64,000 nucleotides of DNA from Harmothoe impar (GCA_947462335.1 OX381714.1:22540618-22604617); one strand, 5' to 3'. Counted from the first letter of the stretch, positions 10,039 to 22,500 are shown. Translations and numbers: made by a program. The notes: generated by a model from the letters alone, not told the origin.

Positions 10039-10560
10039 GCCCATTCTGACTTCTGGTAAAGTGCAAACATCATATACCTTTTCCTACGCCACCACTTCGG
10101 CATTAAAAATTTATATTACATGTATGATTAATATTACAACACAAATGTATATACAATACATGTTCAGATTCTTTGTTTGCTTTTAGCAAACTATGTTCAG
10201 ATATGAAGCCCGAGAGGCATGACGGTAATACACCTTGCTGCAGTCTCTCAAACGTCACTCAAATGTGACAATCCATTCTGAACATTTTTAAGCATCATAT
10301 TTCAATGCCATTATACATGTATTTGCTATATAAGAAAAACATGCCTATGCTAAACTATAGTCACATGATCCCCCCTGATTCTCACACCGGCGGCAGGGTA
10401 CACCCCGAGTACCCCCCCCCCCTCCCCGTCCTTCTCTGCGAGGTATGGCTCAGATCTTCACCTCAAAGGCCCACTTCGGTGACGTACGTTACTTTGAGTG
10501 GGCCGTGCACGGGGACAGGGCCACACCCGGGCGGTTGGTGTGACTCTGTGTGAGGAGCAC
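10039..10560. other. Non-coding stretch, C-run near 10408
   Basis: AT-rich spacer followed by a C-run and a GC-rich segment (10380-10560). No reading frame with recognisable features. Confidence 0.5.
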
Positions 10561-10564
10561 CTCA

Positions 10565-10649
10565 CTGACATCACACCTGACAGCACACCTGACATCACAC
10601 CTGACATCACACCTGACATCACACCTGACATCACACCTGACATCACACA
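10565..10649. repeat. 12-bp tandem repeat
   Basis: Seven copies of CTGACATCACAC, the second with one substitution (CAGCACAC). The unit length keeps frames open on both strands, giving artefactual ORFs of TPDI and MSGV repeats. Confidence 0.9.
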
Positions 10650-10789
10650 GGTGTGGGGACCACCGACGTGTGTGTGGATGGGGGCATGAGGGGGGGGGGC
10701 AAAGACGCGGTGAGTTCCTGGGCTATGTACCGGGGATATGAATTAACGCCTAGGGAGTGTACACTTATTAATTGCAGGGAGGGTGGTGA

Positions 10790-11040
10790 GATTTCGCGCG
10801 GAGGGGCGAACATTTTTTATGCCCCCCCTCAAGAGTGCGTGAAACGTTTGTGCCCCCCCAAGCCGAAGGCGGTGAACTTTGAACTAAAGTGACGCACTGG
10901 CATTTTTTGCTAAAAAGGGGCTACCTTTTTTACGTCCCCCCCTCAAGAGGGGGCAGAATTTTTTACGCCCCCCCCCCTCAGGAGGGGTCGAAAATTTTTA
11001 CCCCTCCCCCCCAAACCCACCACCCTTCCTGTAACTAATA
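10790..11040. repeat. C-tract repeat family, copy 1
   Basis: Several short modules of the form TTTTTACG followed by C7-C10, TCAAGAGGGG and A/T runs, ending AAACCCACCACCC and ACTCCCTTAG. A second, diverged copy lies at 13495-13610. No coding signal. Confidence 0.55.
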
Positions 11041-11132
11041 AATGAATACTCCCTTAGTCCAATGTCTCGCCATCGTGCTTGAGTGCAGCACCGGGGAATT
11101 ACTTCTAGGGCTGCATTCATGGACCATGATAC

Positions 11133-11940
11133 ATATAGACAAAGGTGCACGGGTTTCAGTCTGTTGACTTGGTTATTTCATGAGTTGACCTCGGGCCATA
11201 TTTCACGAGGCCGCAGGCCGAGTGAAATGCAGCCCATGGTCAACAAGTGAAATAACCAAGTCAACAGACTTAAATGAGTGTACCTTTGTGTTTATTTTTT
11301 ATCTTTTTCGATTGAAAATACCAAAATTATGGTAGGGGTGGGCCTAAATAGGCTAAAATGGCTTCTTCCTAAGCCGTTCAAATGTAAACAAACCACCATT
11401 TTGATGACATCACAGGGTCGTGTAATACGGCCATGGGTTATTTAACAGGGGGTGTGTAATACGGACCTCTTTGGTTAAGTCAATGGGACTGCTGTATTCC
11501 ATAAAAAATAAACAGTAGTACTGTCGTCCTTAAAGGGCTAACGTCTGGTATATAGACAAAGGTCCACGAGTTTTGGTCTGTTGACTAGGTTATTTCACGC
11601 GTTGGCCCCTGGGCCGTATTTCACGAGGCCGTAGGCCAAGTGAAATGCGGCCCAGGGGCCAACAAGTGAAATAACCTAGTCAACAGTCTAAAGCGAGTGT
11701 TCCTTTGCGTTTATTTTTTATCTTTTTCGATTCAAAATACCAAAATTATGGTAGGGGGGAGCCTAAAAAGGCTAAATTGGCTTCTTTCTACGCCGTTCAA
11801 ATGTAAACAAACCGCCGTTTTGATGACGTCACAGGGCCGTGAAATACGGCCATAGGTTATTTCACAGGGGGTGTGCAATACGGCATTCTTTGGTTAAGTC
11901 AATGGGACTGCTGTATTTCATAAAAAATAAAGTGTTGTAT
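11133..11940. repeat. Tandem pair of 417-bp units, each with a long palindrome
   Basis: Each unit opens with ACAAAGGT, contains an interrupted palindrome of about 150 nt (11139-11289 in unit 1, 11556 to about 11707 in unit 2; inner arms around CTGTTGACTTGGTTATTTCA), then a conserved tail with TCGATTGAAAATACCAAAAT and TGATGACRTCACAGGG. The spacing of the two ACAAAGGT starts is 417 bp. The structure is MITE-like but no target duplications were identified. Confidence 0.8.
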
Positions 11941-13494
11941 TTCTGAGTCTGGCCTTATCCGGCCATTGAGGTGGGCATCCAACCATGCTACAAGCTACGT
12001 GTTAATGGAGACTACACATAACGGTCTATATCACGCATTTTCACGGCTTATCTCCAACTATCTATCTATCTCCACCATAGTGCCGAGATAACACGGACTG
12101 GCCGCCCGGGGGACGTGTGTGTGTGTGGGGGAGGGGGGCACTGGGGGTCGGATTATTATGAGAAAAGGCCGTTTGATAACAATTGTGTCCCCTGCGGCTC
12201 CCCCACCCTGTTTCTTTTTAAAAGTGTCGCCTTTGCCCAATCTCGCTCTTCATGAATACCCATGTCCCCTAGGCCATGTCACAAGTGTCTATGTCACACG
12301 CCAATTCCAAGTGAAGGCCATGCCATCGTCCAGTTTCATAATGACAAGTACTAATGATAAACCATTATCATTTTGATACCATGTTAATTATCTATTACAG
12401 CTGGTTTTTACTACATGTACTTAATATTCGATCACAACTGCACACACATCCCACTAAATCAAACAAAGATTATCGGCAGTCCCTTGGTCCAGCTATTATT
12501 GTGTAAAAAGGTAAAGTATAGTCTCAAGAATGTAGGCATATAGGGAGAAAAAGTACACAATAAAATAAAGATTAGGTCTCAGTCAGTATCTCCCCCGTCT
12601 CTAAACATGCACAGTATGTGCATTATTACATATCATACTGTATTTGTATCATTCATCATTATAATATTGTTTTTCCAATTATACACCCAGACAAGCAGAA
12701 CTGTAATGTACATATGATTACAGTTACAGCCAGCAAACCTACGCCAATACGTCACGGATCGTCATTTACATTACATTTGTCATTGTATGCATACTGACCT
12801 AACTTAGACTCCCCCCCCCCTCCCAGGCTGTGTCCATTACGTAACTGGCGGAATGTCGATCGTCATGGTGAAACACACGAACCGGTACCTGCCTGTAGTA
12901 CTGCGGCTTTTTTCGCCAGCCTAAACCAAACTCATGATGTTTAATAGTGGCATTTATCATTATTCAACCCTAAATTACCTATTCATGTTTATACCGAGTT
13001 TACTGTCCATATTCTTTAAATAACACCTTCTACAATGCGAACAAATGCACCGACTGAAGAAACTAGAGGGATAATTATACACTTTGTGTATAACGAATAT
13101 TAACATGAATTCAAAGAAAAAAGCCATATTTCAATATAGAATAGTCTGAACATAAATGCATCATGTCGTTTATATTTAAACAGTCCCAGGTAACAGCAAG
13201 TTACTTTATATGACATACATTGTAGTAGAAATAGTTATTTTCATCACCAATGTGAAATGAAATAGTATCCATCATACTCTGGGTTTTTAAAGTCAACCAT
13301 ATTATACGTCCATCAAATGCCCGAACAGCACCAAGCTGGGCAATAGTGACTTTGGACATGCGTGCCACTCACCAAGCATTATACCTTAGCACTAGCGTGC
13401 ATTAGCTTAGACTGCGTCTTAGCCATGTATAACTCTACCAGCTACTATAGTAATTTTTCATATGCGATTAGACTAGTGACATAACATAGAAGTG
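11941..13494. other. Gene-free stretch
   Basis: AT-rich sequence with a GT/G-rich patch near 12110-12160 and a C-run near 12810. No frame longer than about 85 codons and none with recognisable motifs. Confidence 0.5.
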
Positions 13495-13610
13495 GTCCAA
13501 ATTTTTTGGTCCTCCCCTTCAAGGGGTCCAAATGTTTTTTGTCCCCCCCCCCCAAATCCACCAACCCCCCTTGTTGTTAAAAATTGCCACTCCCTTAGAT
13601 CTGGCACAGA
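13495..13610. repeat. C-tract repeat family, copy 2
   Basis: Modules GGTCCAAAT-T/G-runs-C-runs followed by AAATCCACCAACCCCCC and ACTCCCTTAG, matching the 10790-11040 family in order. Confidence 0.5.
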
Positions 13611-14067
13611 AAAAGTGTGGTGGCCATCTTTCAAAATGGCTGTTGTTCGGTTGGCTACTACTCTTCCAAATGGCATAAGTATACATAAATATGCAATGTC
13701 TCTGTCTATTAATACATACAAATATAGATAAGGTATGACCCCTATGATCTACAGAAACATACTGAGTCAAGGTCAAGGTCAAAAGTCCCAAATATGGTAA
13801 TTCTCAATGAAATGGTAGGAGATTTATTTCTGTGCAAACAATAACATTGATTAATACATATGTAAATTCAATGTAATCAAGAGGCTGCTAGAGCTACCAT
13901 ATAATGAAGGAGGCATTGTATACATTTTGCTTGATTATTCCAGTTAATCAGACCAATAGCTCAGTATAACAGTAATGCAATTATAGGTTATTTCTTAAAT
14001 TCGACATAAGACATGATAGGAAACGACGCATGGGATGGCCCCCACACCCAGGGCCACGCACCTGCAC

Positions 14068-14240
14068 CCCCCCCCCCCCCACGCCCACCCACCTCCCGAA
14101 TCGCACACCCAGGATGCCGCCACCCCCCCCCCCCCCCCCCCTCCTCCCGTCCAGGTGTGCTTTGATCCATCCCGGGAACGGAAGCCCCTTGGACTTTCCC
14201 CATGTTGACCCCCCCCCCCCCCCCCACACACACACACATA
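14068..14240. repeat. Poly-C tracts and CA repeat upstream of a promoter
   Basis: Three runs of about 14 to 19 C, the last followed by an (AC)n tract. The complementary strand could form G-quadruplexes. Frames across the tracts (poly-Gly, poly-Pro) are artefacts. Confidence 0.85.
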
Positions 14241-14259
14241 CACACACCTCCCCTCCCCC

Positions 14260-14371
14260 TATAAGTCGCCCACCCTGGAGTGGAGTGGTCAGTAGTAGGC
14301 TGCGTGCCGTGACGGAAACCCAGGTGTAGCAGCAGCAGGAGGAGCGGCCACCACCGAGACACCACAGCACG
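14260..14371 (+). promoter_or_regulatory. TATA/Inr promoter and first non-coding exon
   Basis: TATAAG starts at 14260; the initiator TCAGT has its A at 14291, exactly 31 bases downstream. The transcript would begin with about 80 bases of leader ending CACG before a GTGAGA splice donor at 14372. An acceptor (GTATTCAG) ends at 14548, leaving an intron of 177 bp and the ATG at 14578 in exon 2. All of this is read from consensus matches. Confidence 0.5.
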
Positions 14372-14577
14372 GTGAGAGCTAACCCTACTTCGTACTTCTA
14401 GTCTTCTACTCCTGCCACCTCCGCATCTCTGGAGGGGAGATTTCGATTAGCTTCATCGTTATTATTGCTGTATATCCAAGATCGCTTGATTAGCAGCAGC
14501 GTCCACGAGTGTGTCTGTGGGTGGCTGGTCCGTGTCTGTGGTATTCAGTATTGGTTAGAGCCTCCCCCTGTACCACC

Positions 14578-14820
14578 ATGGAGGAGGTGGCAGAGTTGTT
14601 GTTCCCCGCCCTGTACAGGGACACAGGGTGGCTGTACGACTCGTGGTGGGACAGTGCGTGTGCCTTCACCGTCATCCTCATGATGTGCTTCACCCTGGTC
14701 ATAGACCACCACCTGCGGCCCACGTGGCTGCGGTACTGCTCTCTGATAACAGGCAACAGTCTGTCCCCAGCTATGGCTCAGAGTTACAGTCTATATCTGT
14801 ATAAAGTATACAATGATTAA
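14578..14820 (+). CDS. Small membrane-protein ORF or first coding exon, unrecognised
   Basis: ATG in a perfect Kozak context (CCACCATGG) at 14573-14581. It encodes 80 residues beginning MEEVAELLFPALYRDTGW, with one hydrophobic segment (CAFTVILMMCFTLVI, about residues 32-46) flanked by acidic and basic residues (DHHLRP). Composition is GC-richer than the surroundings. The end may be a true stop or read-through into an intron; no strong internal donor was seen. I do not recognise the family. A second candidate exon with a similar hydrophobic character is at 24829-24925, but linking them would be speculation. Confidence 0.4.
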   Translation: MEEVAELLFPALYRDTGWLYDSWWDSACAFTVILMMCFTLVIDHHLRPTWLRYCSLITGNSLSPAMAQSYSLYLYKVYND

Positions 14821-15323
14821 TAGATATAACTGTAGGCTAGGGCATTTCCGCCGTGGGCTATTTAGAATTTCGTCTATACTAATTATTAATTTGTAAGTGG
14901 CTTCATAGCTTCACGGATCTCGGTTAGATTTCGCGTTGAAATGTTGTCTCAATTTCACTTCTCTTCTTTTACTAGTACTGGTCGCCATTACTTGGTCTTG
15001 GAATAATGACAATGCTTTGTAATATATCACATTCTATATGGTTCTAAACCAGGCGATGGTCTATAGTATAGTATATTTTGTATACTTTACATTATTTCAT
15101 AAATATATATATATTATATATAATGGTGATACATACATGTATATATGATACACATCTGCAATACACATGCACTCAGTGGGCCGTGTTTTATGCACGCGGT
15201 GCCGTGTGCCCGGCACCCTGCGCCCCCCGACATCAAACATTGTAATCAGCAGGGAACACACAGCTGGCTGTGTGGCGTCAGATAACGCTGATCCCACCTT
15301 GGTAACCCACCAGGGGCACTCAC

Positions 15324-15384
15324 CATGTGGTGGCCCTGTACTGTCCGTTACCAGGGCCGTTATCTCGTGTTGTGTCAACTCCAT
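15324..15384 (-). CDS. Candidate first coding exon on the minus strand
   Basis: On the minus strand a YY1-like ATATGGCGGC is followed by ATG at 15382-15384, 20 codons (MELTQHEITALVTDSTGPPH), then a consensus donor GTGAGTG with its first base at 15323. Position and structure fit a TATA-less first exon. It would be antisense to the 14578 ORF, and no second exon could be found, so this is tentative. Confidence 0.3.
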
Positions 15385-15399
15385 CTTTAGCAATAAGCC

Positions 15400-16555
15400 G
15401 CCATATCAGCGGGAAAGTCAGCTGCGCTCACCAATTAACAAATCGATATCAACTTAAGACATTCCTTTTTACAAAGTTGAAACTATAAAGATGAGTTAAT
15501 TTTGCGTGAAGATAGTAGACACAAATAAGTTGTTTCATTGAGATCCAAATCACAACTGTTTATTATCAGCCTCAGGCCCCATAATTGTACACAATCTCCC
15601 ACTACAGGTACGATGCTATGCCTGATTATAGATTCAAATTCTACCTCTGCCTGCCCATGATAAGGATTAGCAGCTTGCACCTGTAATCAGTCCAATATGC
15701 ACTCCATGACTCTAGCAGCCATATTGTCTGCCATTAGAACATATCTGCCTTAAATACATCAAGCCATATAGCATATTGACTATCCATATTTCAGCAATGT
15801 CACCTTAAAAAGTACATCAATTCTGCAATATAGCACAGACAGGTCAGTTACAAAAGTAATATTACAGATGAATGGAATGCCTGAAACATCTTTACATCCT
15901 TGTTACTATTAGACGCTTATTGATTTCTTCAAACATATGCTGCATGGTCAAGTGATGTGCCTTATGGTATATGGTTATGGGATCTTATAAACAGTGAATG
16001 ACAACTGGAACACTGTCTATATCGCATCTAGGTTAGCCTTACTTCTAGGTAGAACTACCATGCGTATTCTTGTTTCCCAAACATATCTGTGAGTTGAGCA
16101 ACATTGAGCTTTATTTCGTACATAACGTCCTTTGCCCCATCCTGAAAGGCGGTCACACAACATTTTGCTTGAGGATCACCTCCAACTGTAACTTATAGCA
16201 TTTTTACTGAAGGTCCCTCTATGATCGTGCAACCAAATCTCTAATACAGCTTTTTCAGAGATGTAACAAAGTTCACCACAACATCCCCATACCTCCTGAT
16301 GCCGGTTTGGCATTGGATAGAATCTTACCTTACTTCTTGCAAATGGGTCTTGTTCACGTCCAGTAGTGGTTTGTACTCACCATATAACGTGACTTTCATG
16401 CGGTTTACGCTGGTAGAACACATGAAACAAATTTCTGATTACTCCTTACCTTTTTACAGTATCCCACAGTGTTGGGTACCATGTATGCATAATTCTTTGG
16501 CCCCCCGGTTACAAACTCAACATATTATACTTTGTCGTTAGGGTGCGCCAGCCCT
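15400..16555. other. Gene-free stretch
   Basis: No convincing frame or repeat; a few ORFs of 60-80 codons without motifs. Confidence 0.5.
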
Positions 16556-16559
16556 GCCT

Positions 16560-16795
16560 TCTGTTCAGCTCGCGGTGTATCTTGCTGTCAGCCTTCTCAC
16601 TTTGACATTTCTTTTGTGTCTTCAGTCACGTCTTCTTTTTGTGGGTCCCCTTTCCTTAGACCTGCTGCTCTTCTCAAGTGCACCTTGTATTTAGGTTTCT
16701 GTCTCAAAGGTACCTCAATGGCACAGACATCAATATTCAAACTGTGACTTACTCTCAACTTCTCATTACTTGTCAAAATATTTTCAATGTCGTGA
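16560..16795 (-). pseudogene. polB N-terminal fragment (Polinton/Maverick type)
   Basis: A minus-strand frame reads HDIENILTSNEKLRVSHSLN followed by IDVCAIEVP and a basic stretch before a stop. It parallels the segment VLTSHEELNF...IRIDFGVIALPRGG of the polB copy at 47087-47479. An upstream TAG cuts it off. Part of the minus-strand polB graveyard. Confidence 0.5.
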
Positions 16796-16799
16796 AAAA

Positions 16800-18175
16800 C
16801 AGACAGTCTGGGCTACCTCAGAAGTTAACTTAATTTGTAACTTTATTGAATTTGATATTGATGGCCAATCTACACCTATTACACCACTAGGACCAGACTA
16901 CATTGTCTGGCAAACCTTTGCCAGCATACATGAAGCATTCATTACGTGGCTTAATATTCGTACCTTGTGTGGAATGTCAATTATATTCTCAGTCAATCAA
17001 CCCCTTTCGAGATCCATTCTTTGTACATGACAATGCTTCAAAGAGTCAACATGAGCCGCTATGGCCATTTCCACATCATTTAATGTGTTGTCGAAGTTCT
17101 AGAAACCTTCGCTCCAGCTATCACCAAAACATGTACACCATCCTTCTTAAAAGATTAGGGTTGTGTCCCCTGTCTGTGTCACTGTAAGTAGTAGCAGGCA
17201 GGTGAGTAGTATAGTGAAGTGGTCCATTGCCACGGGACTCTTTTACAGCAGCGCTATACATGCTATACTGAAACTAGCCAGGAGGTCATTAGTCTTACAG
17301 TCGGGAGCCATAGATGTCTTTTAGTCAGTGTACTGTATAACCAGAGCATTGGAACTTCCAGACAAAGTCCTTCACGTTCACATGTTGATCTGTTAACATC
17401 GATAAGAAAACGTCAGGCTCAGCAGTACTGATACATTTTGTTTGGTTCATATCTAAAGGCGGCCCTGTTGGACATTGACTGAAGCATACTTAAACAATCC
17501 CTATAACTTATGTAGGCATTTGCACACACCATAGCGCACTGATTGAAGGTTATAATTATTATGTCACTCCTGTCCTTTTAACTGTCCAAATTCTCTCGGC
17601 TTATGCAAAGTTTTATCTTTCATCTAGTATAATTATCATTCGATCACATTCTCTTGCACTCTTTGGGCTTATGTTATGAGGTGGAACCTGCGCCACTTAC
17701 CAGTTAGTTAAGATTTCCACCGCATTGTTGTGCTTCTGCCTGTTCAATGAAGCAGAGCATGGCTACGACGGCTGGGGTCCACACGGGAGATGTGCCTTGG
17801 CTGCCATGCTGAGCGGCTGGGCGTGAGAGACATGTCACCTCGTGATAGGTTGCTTACTTTGTGAAATCACTATTAGCTTCTTATTATATTTACATAATTT
17901 TTGACCCGTTGTATATTATGTCATTCAGATGTAGATGTTCACAGACCATCTAATTCAAGATAGGATATAGCATTTGACAGTTCAAACTTAACATTGCTGT
18001 CTCTCATTCTTGACATGTTCCTTCTTGCTTTAACAAGATATGACCAGGGCATTATCAGGTGTGCTTCCTATATATGTTTCATGAAACTCGTGCTAATTTG
18101 ATAATTGTCTGCTCTCCTACTTCTCTGTGAATCGTACACTTTCTTTTGAGACAAACATATATTTCATTATCTTCT
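16800..18175. other. Gene-free stretch
   Basis: Plus-strand frames of 70-94 codons here lack recognisable motifs and partly run antisense to the polB fragment. Nothing else seen. Confidence 0.45.
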
Positions 18176-18179
18176 TACA

Positions 18180-18430
18180 TTTAGATTACAGTTGAATTTC
18201 AGCATAATTCAATGTGGAACCCCTGACTTTACGCACACTTTCTTTTGATACAATCATATCCTTCAGTATGTCAAAGTTTTACCTTTAGCATAGTTCAATG
18301 TGAAACCCCTGACTTAACACACAGTTTTCCAGTTTTAGTATGGTAGGAATAATTCTAAGGTCCACCACATACTGATTCTGTGATGTATTCTCCATCTATG
18401 TATTTTAATGCGTGGCATCAATGTAAATGC
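18180..18430 (-). pseudogene. polB palm fragment
   Basis: Minus-strand translation shows GEYITE, then GGP-x-NYSY and VKSGV, matching the GGPKNYAY region of protein-primed family B polymerases, with stops and frameshifts. A partial duplicate of the adjoining 70 bp lies directly beside it (18190-18300). Confidence 0.5.
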
Positions 18431-19029
18431 TTAATAAGTATAAGGAGGTGTTATGTGCCTTAAACGTATTGATTGTCTATGGTGGATATAGTCTGGGTAA
18501 ATGACATGATGGATATCTCCAACATACAATGTGTCAATGTACCCAACTCGTTATGACTGACAGTATTGACATTGACCCATGATGCTGCAATCGCCCTGGC
18601 CCAGCATGTGTCATTGATATTTCTCATTTCTATGATGTAGCACCCAGATCATGGTTTCACGTATGGCCACCGTCCACTTGGGAACTTTGGCCAATTAAAC
18701 CCATGCATTTCCTATTATAACTTCGGGCGATTAGAGCCTAGTGGATGGTGGTCATTATCAATATATTATAATACATTCTGAACCACTACATATGTAGGTA
18801 AGACCATGTTCTGGGAGACTACACATTGTATGATGGCAGTTAGTACAATGTTTACATGCAGAACACTGTTTTGGCAAGATGCAACATGTGAGACAATGTT
18901 AGTCAGCGTCTTGACTGTACCCATACTTGTAAAGCATCTTGGATGACTCGTTTTGTATAAACAATTCTATACTGTTTGTTTTTGTAATGATTATAGACAG
19001 TTTGTTTTCAACTCTCTCTGCAAATTCCT

Positions 19030-20060
19030 GATGGATTTACAACATCCACAGATTCTACATTTCTTTTGAGACAACCATATCCTTCATTATGTCAAAGTTG
19101 ATCTTTGCACTGTTGGCGTAATTCAATGAAAACCCTCTGACTTTGTACACATTTCCCCCAGTATTAGTACTGTAGGAAATCATTTTAGGGCCACCACTTA
19201 CAAATTCTGTCCTAGTTCATCAGTGAGGCCTTCGACCAGTTTAACACTGGGGGCTCATCGAAATCTAAACATGCCCTCACCATGAATACCTTAGTCGTTA
19301 AACATCCATTACTTACTCAATAAGCATGCCCAACAAGTCGTGAACGAAGCTAGAAAACACATTCATTCTGGTGTCCACACCCGTGGCTTCTTCAGTAGAA
19401 CTGTATTTGAGTATAATTGAGTTTGAATCAGCAATGTAGAAATCTGAAACCTTGGTCTTTGGATCATGCATCATGGAGAAGAACACATGTGCCTCTGAGC
19501 CATCTATCAATTTGATTGGTTGCATGTTTAAACAATGACCGATCTTACCCTGTCTGTGAACACCCTCTTTATATTCTAGCGACTTCAGCCAACTGGTAGA
19601 AGACTTGTTATATTGGTCATTTGCATAGTCATGTGATTTTCGTTTTGAAGGAGTCCATATACAGACACTTGTGATGGTCATATGATTGAAAGGGTCTACT
19701 GAACCGTCTAAAATTTCACTCTCTTGAACAGCTGATTTTGTTACATCTATCATCAAACACCTGAATTCATTGCACGTTTCTCTCAAAACAGTTATGTCAG
19801 AAATACAATTTCCTTTTGAAAGTAGAAAGCACCCTCTTCTTTGTCATACCATTGACAGAATGCAGAACTACTGTTCTTAGACATTTGATTTACACCACAG
19901 CTTTCTACTGGAGGGCAAGGACCAACACAGTTCTGGTTCATAATGTGGTTAAAGTAATGGGGGAACCACCCTTGCACATCTCTTTAAGATCAAATGCCTT
20001 TGGAATATTCGATAAGGGCATAGGTCAAAAGATCAATGAATGTATGAAGCACATGTGTAG
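19030..20060 (-). pseudogene. polB remnant, exonuclease-to-palm region
   Basis: Three minus-strand pieces in polB order: QGWFPHYFNHIMNQN with VGPCPPVES (19792-19977), ETCNEFRCLMIDVTKSA with VDPFNHMTITSVC (19313-19786), and EFVSGGP-x3-SYSTNTG (about 19140-19210). The same blocks occur at 44086-45140. Frames change between blocks and a glutamine/stop-rich join shows it is dead. Family: DNA_pol_B_2-like protein-primed polymerase. Confidence 0.65.
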
Positions 20061-20239
20061 ATTTTCCACAGTCCTATGCATGATCTTAGACCCTGAATAA
20101 ATGATATTACTAGCGTTTAATGTAAAACGGGAAACACACAGTAATCTTGGTTTTGCAGTACTTTTAATCTCATTGTGTTACATAGGTTCTCTCAACTCCC
20201 CGTAGGGATGGTCTTATACATTATAAAATTATAAATGTG

Positions 20240-21360
20240 CCTAACAACCCGTAAATGAAGCTAAAAATACATTCTTTCTGGTGTCCATATCCATGGTTTG
20301 CATGGTAGAATTGTACCTGAGTATAGTTGAGTTGATTTCAGCAATGTAGAAATCTGAAATATCAATCTTTGTATCATGCATCATGGAGAAGAAACACATG
20401 TGTCTCTGAGCTGTCTATGCATTTGGTTTGTCCAAAAGCTGAACAAATTTACTCTGGAAGAATTTAGACACCATTTTGCTGAGGACATTTTCTTTCTGAA
20501 TATTGTCATAATCTAAAAGAATACCCTCATGTTTTTGGTAGTTTCCTATGTAGGTCTATTTGTCACCTTCAGTCAGACACCATGCTGGCCACCTTGAAGG
20601 AGGAAGGTATGAACCCCAGGGTGGTCAGATTTTGACCTTGGCCAGACTAAAGTAACTTAAAAAGTCCTGAAAGACTGATGTGATCACTATTGGGTCGCCA
20701 GTGTGATACCTGTTGTTGACAATTGGGTAGAGCGAGGTGAAACATACTTCACTTTATCCCTTTGTAGAGCAGTTTGTAGGCACTAGTCTGTCAGACAAAG
20801 AAACTTACCCGGAATGAACCCATCCACCTTGTATTTTGTATTTGGAATATAATGTTCTCCTGTGTTTAATCTATGTTAGGTGTGAACACTCTATAAATAT
20901 TCTACCCACTTCAGCCAACTTATAAAATACTTATCGCATTGGTCTTTGGGATAGCCATCTGGTGGGACCTGAGCAATACCAGAAGATAAAAACTCTTTAC
21001 TGACTATCTCAAAGTCTGAGGGTAGATGCATTTCCCCATCAATCTCGAACATCCAAGGGTTGCTCTAACCCTAACCCTAATAACCTGTTGCTTCTATTTC
21101 CTCTGTGCTTTAGTAAAACTGTGTTTACTTCTTCGGGATATTTTGTTTTGAAGATGTCCATGCAGACAACTGCAATGGCGATATGCTTTAAAGGTTCTAC
21201 TGGACCATCTAAACTTTTACCCTCTTTAACAGTTGATTTTATTAGGTCTATAATTAAACTCTTGAATATAATGCACACTTCTCTTAAAATAGTCACCTTT
21301 TTGGTTTTCTATTTCTTCATAAATTCTGCAGAGAGCAGACTTGCGCTTGTCTAAAACGTA
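20240..21360 (-). pseudogene. polB remnant, second copy
   Basis: 20240-20450 is a diverged duplicate of 19330-19520 (MMHD, SDFYIAE words on the minus strand). 21039-21296 reads ILREVCIIFKSLIIDLIKST and VCMDIFKTKYPEE, corresponding to the ILREACLIFRQLMI and CMDILKTKYL blocks of the 44-45 kb copy. Several stops and frame changes. Confidence 0.55.
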
Positions 21361-21379
21361 GCAGCAGAGTGGTATAAAC

Positions 21380-22500
21380 CTTGGGGTAGTAGGCTTTTCA
21401 CCTTTGCCATGCCAAAGTAACTTGAAAAATCATGAAAGTCTCAGGTGATCAATGATGGGTGATCACTGCGATACCTAGCATAATTGTTGACAAATGGGTG
21501 GAGTGAGATGAAATCGACATACTTTACTTTCTCGGCCTCGGCCACTTTGTCCAACCATTAATCAAGCTTTCACCTTGTGTTTGCTTCATGTATAGATGTT
21601 TCCGATAATTACAAGTTTTGCAACCATGCCAGACACATCCGTGAAATTCCAGAGCTGCTTTTTGTTGTCCATATGGACCCATCCAGCTTGTATTAGGAGC
21701 CGGGTATAGAATGCTCTCCTGTATTCAACCCATCTTGGATGTGTACACCTTCTTTATATTCTACCCACTTCAGCCAACTAATAGAAGACTATATTGGGCA
21801 TTGGCATAAATACCCATAGGGTAATGTGTCAAGATTGTCTTGGATCACTCTTTTGGTACATGCAATTCAATGCTTTTTGTTTTCGTAACAATTATACACG
21901 GTTTATTTTCCACTCTCTCGGCAAATCTTTGATGAATTTACAACATTCATAGATTCTACAATTTCTTTTAATACAAGCATATATCCTTCATTATGTCAAA
22001 GTTAATCCTCTTACCTTTAGCATAGTTCAATGTGAAACCCCTGACTTTACACACAGTTTTCCCAGTGTTAGTACGGTAGAAATAATAAAGTGGTATGCCA
22101 CCACTTACCAATTCTGTAATGTACTCTTCATCTAGTTCATCAGTGACGCCTACCGACCAGTCTGAATCAGGGAGTTCATAGAACCCAGGCTTTGAAACAT
22201 TGAGTATACTTTCTGTGTTTTAGAATAACACTCTGTCACCCAAATGGTCTTATAAAGGTGATCAACAAATCGTAAATGAAGCTAAAAAGACATCTGTTAT
22301 GGTGTCCACACCCATAGAGCAAGTTTGAGCTTGTCTGACCTAAAGGGAAAAACAGGGCTAGAAGGTTTTGACCTTGGCCATGTCAAAGTAACTTAAGAAG
22401 TCCTGAAAGTCTGAGGTGATCAATGTTGGGTGACCAGTGGGATACCTGGCCATGTTGGATATGAACACCCTTTGTATATTTTACTCATTTTAGCCAACTA
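21380..22500 (-). pseudogene. polB remnant, palm and downstream region, third copy
   Basis: Minus strand: DELDEEYITELVSGG near 22080-22150 and, at 22340-22460, RYPTGHPTLITSDFQDFLSY followed by F-x-MAKVK, the conserved HP-x-I-x-x-DF...YFG segment of polB. The same segment recurs at 20590-20720 and 21390-21480, so at least three overlapping copies are shuffled here. Confidence 0.55.

Noticed and set aside
10565..10649. CRISPR-like array
   Set aside because: Contiguous 12-bp tandem units without spacers, in a eukaryotic context.
13981..14370. Gly-rich and Pro-rich ORFs over poly-C tracts
   Set aside because: Homopolymer artefacts with no start context or homology.
16299..17431. Plus-strand ORFs of 70-94 codons
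   Set aside because: No motifs, no splice context, and partly antisense to a polB fragment.
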